From Pipra filicauda (Eukaryota; Chordata; Aves; Passeriformes; Pipridae), in contig NW_024104421.1 of NCBI RefSeq assembly GCF_003945595.2, forward strand, positions 3,906,001-3,970,000: a stretch of 64,000 nt of DNA, written 5' to 3'. Each line of letters begins with the position of its first letter. Within the stretch, counting starts at the first letter, position 1. Positions 56,703 to 64,000 of this stretch are shown in pieces. The notes beneath the pieces are model-generated. The model saw only the letters and a program-made list of their open reading frames with translations. It was not told the origin of the DNA and did no database searches. Both the position numbers and the translations under genes were made by a program.

Positions 56703-59700
56703 AATTAGGGAGGAACCAAGTAAATCAGGAAAAAAAATAAAACAAGGGCAACAAAAGTCAATTCAGCCCTAGACATTCACTGAGCGAGGACGCCAAGAGA
56801 GGCAGGTTTTCTTCCTTTGTGCACGGGGGAGAGATTATTTGGTTTCATTGTTAAACTCGGCACTTCACTGCTCTGTGGCATAAGCTCTGGATGAAGCATT
56901 GGGGAACCTGCTTTTCCTGGGAAGAGGATGTTGGCCACCACAGGCAGCCACTCTGGCTGCTCCTGCCCATGGCTGGCACAGAGCCTGCCTTGCAGCAAAC
57001 ACAGAAGCCTGGCTGCACACCAGTGCCATGGCTGACATTTCTTTGACCCCTGCAGAAGAGAAGAAAGGGAGGCAATTCTCTGTGTTGCACAAATATTTAC
57101 CTAACGCTTACATCAGCCAAACATGGAAGAGACAAAAGAACTACGACTTAATCTGGAGGCAGTGATTTCCTCGCTGGGTATAATTTGTGCTTTGGCAAGC
57201 TAATTCTCCAGCATGGTAGGAAATGATTTTCAGAAAATAATAGGATAAACCCTCCTCTCAGAGAGAGTTCTTGGCACTCCAGTTCCTTCTAAAAAGATTG
57301 GCTTTTCCCTAGGGATCTCCACTGGACACGCTGGTTTTGGAGGACCTGGCTTTGCACGTGCTTTCCACGCTAGGAGGAGAGAGCTATAGAAAAGAGACAG
57401 ATCTCCTCCAGCTTCCTGCAGTCAGAACACCTCTGGAGGGCAACTGCTGATGAAGGTTTTCTCCCCAGCACAGGTCACAGGATTCAAGACATTGCCTTTC
57501 AGGTATGTATCCACTCCTGTGCAACAGCTGGAGAGTGAAGCCGTTGGCTACATCCACTGCTCTGTCTCAAGAGCATCTGAGCAAGGTTCAGCCACAGGTT
57601 CAGCCTTTCCTCAAGCTCTCCATGAGCACTGCTCAGCAGCTCAGCTGGCCCAAGCTCTCCCTTGATGGCTATTTTTAAGTCAACAAGACTACGCCTGGAA
57701 AAAAGCAGCAATCTAGAACTAAAATACCTCAGCAAACACTTCAGTATTACCAAGAAGGAACGCCAGAACTATTAGCTTTGATGGTTTTGCTCCAGCCCCT
57801 CTACAAAACCAGTTCTGGTTAGGATGGGAAAGGGCAGAAAAAACCACGAAGTAGGAAATCAAAGGCCTGGGAATAGCCTATCTCACAGCCAGGTGAAGAT
57901 GTTGGCCCAGGCTTTGTTGCCATTAGTCTGTTAGACAGATGCACCAGCCAGCTCTTGGTCTTTCTCTCTTCTGAGGATCACTTCCCAAAGCATTTCCCAT
58001 CACCTCCCAAAGCAGACCAGTTGTTTTCCAAGGCTATTTTTTCACCGCAAACACCTCCAAGGAAGGCAACACTGATGCAGGCACACCTTGCCAAAAGCAG
58101 CAGCCAGCCTTGCTGCCACAGACTCTGCCCTCCTTGGCATAAGGACCAGCCTCCCCACAGCCACAATGGATGATTCAGAGCAGTGATTCACCCAAAATCC
58201 ATCCCACAGGAAAGAAGGGTACATGGCTTTCTGATGGGCCACCTTGCCCAGCCGAGCTGCCTGGTGGCTACACAAGCACCACAGCACAGTCCAGGGAGAG
58301 GGATGTCGCTGTAACCAGAGCAGTATCCATGCTTCCAGCACTCTGCAGTTGCACCATGCATGGTGTGACATCAGATCTGCCCCTTCCCCATCCCTGTCTG
58401 CGACGGCACAGCAGGCCCCAGAGCGTGGTAGATGGGGAGAGTTGTACAATTTTGTGCCGAGAGTGACCCGATGAGCAAGAAGATATTCTCAGAGACACTG
58501 CAGAGGGACAGAAGGGCAGATAGGTTCATGGAAATGGCAGGGGTTTTGCCCAGAGTGCACCCAAATTGTGTTTTTTATCCTCACTCCAACCTCCAGGACA
58601 TTTTCCCTATATCTACAACCAGGTACTTGGCTGACATCCTTTCCGCAAGCAGATTTGCACCTTTCTTTCTACTTCTGTGCTCTGGTGGTCCAAGGTTCAA
58701 GCCTCATAGGGACCAGCCAATGCCCAGAACCATGAAGGTTCTTCTTCAGGGAAAAGTCACCCTTTTTGTCCCTGTTCCCATCAGAAACAGCTGGCAGATG
58801 CCTGAGGACCCAAATGCCCACCAGGGTTGACCCTCAACTGCCCTTCTGGATTCAAGATGGGAAGCCCCAGTACTTGAGCTTTCTTCTGGAAATAGAGGCA
58901 GGTGAACACAAAAAAAAGGTAAAGAAGTTGGAGACTGAGACAGATGCTGCATCCTACAACAGAAACCCACACAAGAGGCAGCCGGTCTGGAGCCAGTCGC
59001 CCACAGAGCCAGTGAACCAACCATTAAGAGACAGAAAAGCTGTAGCAAGAGAAAATAAGATGAAGATGATTCTTGACATGACCCTGGTCAGGGCCCAGGG
59101 CCATGTCTGCCTCTCCTCAGCTATGCAATGCACTTGAAGCCCAGCTCAAGAGAGAAAAAAAAAATTAAAAAAGCAGAAAGCCGCAGCCAGAGATAACAGG
59201 CAGCAGTACCCGGGGAGCTATCAGGCCTCGGGGCAGGAGCGTGACCAGAGCTGCTCTGTGTATTCAGAGATTAGATCCACCAAGCCACCGTCGTGCCCCG
59301 GGCCCCAGACAGCACTCGATGTTTCAATTAGCCTGCAAAGGTAGCTGGCAATGGTGCAAGGGGGAAATCCCAGCCTCGCTCAGGTGATCGGTTTCCCCTC
59401 TGAAGGATGAGATTTGATTACTCTGCTGTTGGTACTGTTGCTTACATAGCTGCAAATGCTATTAACACCCACATAATATCCAGCCCTTTTGCAACCCTGC
59501 TAAATGATTTCACTCAGCAGCCTCAGGAAAGAGCAGGTCCACTGGTTTGGACAAAAAGCATTTTAATTCTTATCTGAGATCCTGCTCCTTTTTGTTGTCA
59601 GGACAGGGCAAGAAAAAGACTGGCAGGTATGAAGCAGGGTTATGTTCTTCATTACCCACAGACTCCTCACCATGGCTTGATGTTTTAATCCTCTGTTGGA

Positions 59701-62495
59701 TCGTCTTATTTCTCCTCTTATTCTGACTGAATATTTTCAACTTACTGTTATTTGACAAGACTTCAGTGTGATTTGAGGTCTTTCTCAGTATTAGTCCTGG
59801 GCTGAACAGGTATGCAGATGCAGTACCCAATACCCCCAGAGATTACCATGATGTGCCTCACAAACATACTAGTCCAAAAAATGCTGGGGAAGGTTGCTTA
59901 AAACTGAACATGACACAGGAGCTGAACTCAGGGAGCTATTTGCAGTCTCACACACATATGCATCAAGCCTCCTGCCCTGAAAACAAACCTCAGCTCCACC
60001 CCCTGCCTCAGTTACCCTCATTTAGATTATATCCCCCTCACAGAGGCAGTGCACTGGGAGCACCTTCACCCTGCCACATGATGCTATGCACCAAAAGCAG
60101 TGAGGCTGTAGTCCAGCAACCAAATACTTCTGGCCAGTGAGATCACGGGGACAAGCTGCCATGCTGTGCTATGCACCCAAGGCAGCACAGATTCGTGGCT
60201 GCAGCCCAAAAGCAAACATCTCCTTGTCACCTGGCCCAGGCAATGCTGCATCATGCTCTGGGGAAGAGGATATTTAGAGAGTTTGACACACCTTTCATGC
60301 ACCCTGACCAGAGCAAGCCCTACTGCAAGTGCCACACCACAGGGGAAGCAACACCCACCTCCTGGTCTACCAAACACACAAAGGCAGCCCCACAACACCA
60401 AGCGTAGAAAAGCATAAAGGTGTGGTGTAAACTGACCTTCTAGAAACAGAGATGTAAGGGAGGGATACAGTGAAAAGGGACAGCCAACAGTTTCTGGGCA
60501 TAAGGGTGAGTGAAGGTTAGGTCAAGTCACGAATCACAGATGGGGTCAGAGAAACTACCAAAAAACCCTCATTCAAGGGTAGACCCCAGAGATTCTCTTT
60601 GGTTACTTATTTAAGTCAACAAAAGGCATAAGCAGAGATGAGTGAACTCCTTGTCCTCAGGTCAAGATCAGAACAACACTCCTGGAGTTAAAAGGATTCA
60701 AGAAGCTATGAAACCTGGTGTTACAGATGGAGCCCTGCAAACCTTTCCATTTCTGGTTAATGCAGAACCCTGCAAATATGACTGCAGGGATAAAGCACAA
60801 GTTAGAGCCCATGTGAGCAGAAATAAATTACTCCATTCTTCCTCCAGGTACAACTCTGAGTCACTGCTACGTGAATGGCTTTGCAAACTGACAATAAGCT
60901 GCAGAACATTAAAAGTACGTGAAGTTTGATGGAGGAACAGGCAGAGCACTGCACTTGAGAAGGACTGGAAAATGAGTAGACATAACTACTCAGGACACTA
61001 ATGTAGTCTCACTGCCAGACTCATCCACCAAATAGTACCTTGCTGCTGTTGCCCTCTAGGTACAGGAAATCTATTTCATGCAGCAAGGGAGGAACTGACA
61101 AGCAATGCTTGGGGCACTAACAGGTTTTGTGGAAAATATAACTCAAATCTTGCTCCTGCCACTAAAATTTTCCATTGCCCTAGTTAAATCATGAAATCCA
61201 CTTATGCTGCAAAATTATCCAGCAAATATTACCTGCCTCCTGAAAGCCCAGTGAGGATTCACATATGGAGATGCAGTGCTGGATTTGAGTGAGAAAGCCC
61301 ATGATGTTCCTGCACTATCCTTCAAAATTATGGGGCTGAGCTCCCAAGTCAGCTCCAGAAATGCCCCTGTTTCAACTAGAGGAAAACAACCGCAAACTAT
61401 TGCTTACCTGCACTTGCCATGCTGAAGGCAGAGGAGGTTCGGGAGTTCATGCCAGTGTGGAAGGGGGCATGACCCGCAGCCAGCTGAGGTGCTGGCCACA
61501 GAGAGCCCTTTGGCTGTGCCCCTGTAATCCCCTGCCCAAGGTGACCACTGCCAACAAGAGCCCTGTGTCCTCACCTCTCCAACTCTCTCTGCAACTTAAT
61601 TCCTCCTCAGCTTCCTCTCTTCTGACTCTGCAAAACTGCACTAAGGAGTCCTGAAGATTTAGACTGGGGAAGAGGAAAGAGCAGAGCACTCTGTTTTTCA
61701 GGGGTAGGAGGCAATATTGACTCAAATGAAGACTGAGCAGAAGAGCACCTACTGCTGCTTTCAGGAACATAAAAGAAAAGACCATGATTTTGGCACTTCT
61801 AACTTCCATGCAAAGCAGGAAGAAATGTTTTCTACTCTGCTACTCTTTTGCAGTATTCCACGGGCCATCTTAACCACATAAAGCACATGCCGAAGCTTTT
61901 GAATCATAAAATATGTTTTCAACATAGTGGCCATGATAGCTGTGAAGTTATAACCCTTAACTGCTGGCAAGCTCAACTCTTTAATTTACAGAATGCATGG
62001 CAACTGTCCTGCAATTATGGTGCACTTGTCCCTGAGACACTGTGCTGCACACAGGCTGACGCTGTATCTGCCTCTTTGGACAATACTGCCATCAAAAGCA
62101 GTCTCTCCATTTTTACAGTCTTCATGCACAGCAATAGATTTCTCAAAACAGCTACAGTCAGTGTCAAAAAGGGCTGATTCCAGGCCCAGCAAGAGTAAAG
62201 GTATTTGAGTAGTTCTCACCATGGTCTCATACTTACCAAGCCAGGCTTCTGCCAGTCATTGTCTTTAAAACACGGGATTTGCATCAAACCATTTACTCAC
62301 AGGAGATCAAGATTTGGTTTGCTTGAACTTCCATACTTGCAGAGCTTGGAAAAACCAGCAGGTTGTCAGAGAAGCAGAGAGTCAGGTGTTTTTTATACAA
62401 GGCTAAGTTCTGATTTTTATTCCTGCTTTTAAGATCAAAATAATTTGCTCCTTTGTGGACTCCAGTTTCATGCTTTTCTCTACCCTCACCCTGCC

Positions 62496-62510
62496 TTTTT
62501 TTTTTTTTTT
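62496..62510. repeat. (T)15 homopolymer
   Basis: A simple run of T after CCCTGCC. No element body was recognised next to it. Confidence 0.8.
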
Positions 62511-64000
62511 GTGAACTGTGATATCCAGCATTATTTTTGTTTCAAAATACCTTTAATCCTGGAACGTTTGCATGGGTTTCTACCAATTCACTCCCAGTGA
62601 CCACATCCTCAACTGCTGACTCACACCATGCAGTCTGCCTTATTTTATTTTTAATAAAAATAATAATAACAACTTAAAAAATTCCTACCTAAACCTCAAG
62701 GTGATTAGCATGAAAAGCAGATGTTCCATCTGGTTATGATCACTGCAAGTGGTATTCCTGGCACTTTCCCTTCATCTGGAGGCACTGGTGAAGCCAAGCC
62801 CTTAGAGACACAAGAGGCAATAAAGGCCTGTTCCATTGAGGTAACAAGTTAATTAAAGCTAAAGTTTGCCTCAATTTATCTGTACATCAGTGCAACAAAT
62901 CATACACAGGGTACCTGGAAACACACCTGGCAGGCTTCCTGCCTGCTTTAATTCATATGTACTGCATCACCATTAACAGCAGTAAGGACTTCTTTTGCCA
63001 AGAGAAGCATGTTTCTAAATGCTCTCAACTATGGACCAATCTGTTGATGTCTATGGTATCTGCACAAATGCAATTAATAGGAAGCAACATATGTAGGGAG
63101 CTTCCCTCCCCTGAGCACTGTGAGGTACCTACAAAAATACATAATGAAAGAAAATGGCAATTCTGTGCCATCCGTTTTTATTTCTGCAAGGAGACTGTGC
63201 CCAAGAAAGCTCAACGAGGTCATCCATGAAGCTTTCAGGAAGCTCTGCTAAGTGCATTTTTGTCAACTGGTCCAAACACTGCAGCACACAGACTGCTCAA
63301 AGAGCTTTCCAAGATTTATTTTTTTTTACACAGGAGCTGTCTAAGATGTGAAGCTGAACATCAACTGAGCAACAGACCTTCAAGCCAACCCTTGTTACTG
63401 CTGGGGATTTTCCTCTAAAGACTCAACAGTTTGCCACTTCCAAGTAGATGCAGCATTCCCAAAATATCTTCTTGCAACTTGATTTTCAGTCAAGTTCAGT
63501 GGAACTTTATGGTGTAGACAATGTCATTCGCTGCTTCTATGAGAAAACTCCCACACCTTATTTATTTCTCTAATTGTCATTTCTATTTGCCATTTTGCTC
63601 AAAGCTGTTGTAGCCATTTTCCTCCCCTGAATTCACCCACTCCTGCTGAAATGTGTTGTTTCCACAGTCTCTGTGAGCACTGCAACAAAATTATTACCCT
63701 ATTCTATTGCTTTCAGCAGTGACTGGAGGCAGTCTAGGGATGTCACTAAGGCAAGAGAAAAATTAAGATAAAGAACAGGCTGGGCAAACATCTACCAGAA
63801 ATAGTGCAGGTAGCGTTGACCTCACCTCAAGGCAAGGAAGCAAGCTGAACCAACACTCTTGCAGGCCACTCCAGAAATACTTTACTATTTGTTTAAGTTT
63901 GCCAGTGTTCTTGAGCACAGCAGAATGACTGTTCTTCCCACGGCTCTGTATGGGACACTCTACTCTGACACCACCCAAAGACAGAGACACCTCTAAATGG

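Larger units (their letters stand above)
54709..64000 (-). other. B4GALNT3: Presumed B4GALNT3 intron 1 / upstream non-coding DNA
   Basis: No frame with a basic cytoplasmic tail plus a signal anchor was found on the minus strand, so exon 1 probably lies beyond 64000. The region holds a CR1 end at 56640-56702, a poly-T of about 15 at 62496-62510, and an AT-rich hairpin-like run near 62644-62670. A G+C-rich patch with several CpGs and TTAG/TAAT words at about 59200-59345 might be regulatory. The 132-residue plus-strand frame at 58432-58830 resembles nothing I know and is probably chance. Confidence 0.5.

Noticed and set aside
58690..58715. GGTTCAAGCC resembling a tRNA B box
   Set aside because: No A box, acceptor stem or cloverleaf could be drawn around it.
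58432..58830. 132-residue plus-strand open frame
   Set aside because: No family resemblance, no flanking splice signals that make sense, and overlapping frames on the other strand. Chance is the simplest view.
58746..59048. Minus-strand frame beginning with a hydrophobic stretch, considered as B4GALNT3 exon 1
   Set aside because: It lacks the short basic tail and the family's sequence after the anchor, and has no donor in the phase needed to join the stem exon.
62644..62670. TTATTTTT / AAAAATAA inverted repeat
   Set aside because: Low-complexity AT sequence, where such pairings are expected by chance.

Overview
The window looks like a piece of a bird nuclear genome, or less likely another sauropsid. 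The evidence is vertebrate split genes with GT-AG introns, CR1 LINE fragments as the only recognisable interspersed repeats, no Alu, L1 or B1 sequence, and a low repeat load. I cannot name the species. No bacterial, phage or viral features were seen.

Two protein genes are supported, arranged tail to tail. On the + strand, 23632-25412 carries the last two coding exons of NINJ2 (ninjurin-2), followed by a likely intron in the 3' UTR and a terminal exon with AATAAA at 26629. The first coding exon was not found, so roughly 1-23631 is best read as NINJ2 intron 1 or upstream sequence. On the - strand, 32967-54708 carries 18 coding exons of B4GALNT3 (beta-1,4-N-acetylgalactosaminyltransferase 3). 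They total 2,960 bp and encode 985 residues with an unbroken frame at every junction. Exon 1 (cytoplasmic tail and signal anchor) and one short exon expected inside the 7.2 kb intron were not found. The neighbour pair and its convergent orientation match human 12p13.33 as I remember it.

Layout: 1-23.6 kb, non-coding, with CR1 fragments at 0.59-1.07, 6.64-6.80, 20.04-20.22 and 22.31-23.26 kb, a purine-rich tract followed by a CpG cluster at 16.29-16.76 kb, and a small CpG patch at 7.03-7.10 kb. 23.6-26.65 kb, NINJ2. 26.65-about 31.7 kb, short intergenic space. About 31.7-54.7 kb, B4GALNT3. 54.7-64 kb, non-coding, probably B4GALNT3 intron 1, with one CR1 end at 56.64 kb.

The two proteins do not share a pathway. 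NINJ2 is a small two-pass membrane protein. B4GALNT3 is a Golgi type II glycosyltransferase that builds LacdiNAc (GalNAc-beta-1,4-GlcNAc) ends on glycans. Almost all other open frames are chance frames in introns or antisense CR1. No new biological system stands out. The more interesting points are a long basic and acidic linker with a furin-type RTKR site in B4GALNT3, a perfect inverted repeat with paired GATA motifs in its large intron, and the exons that could not be found.
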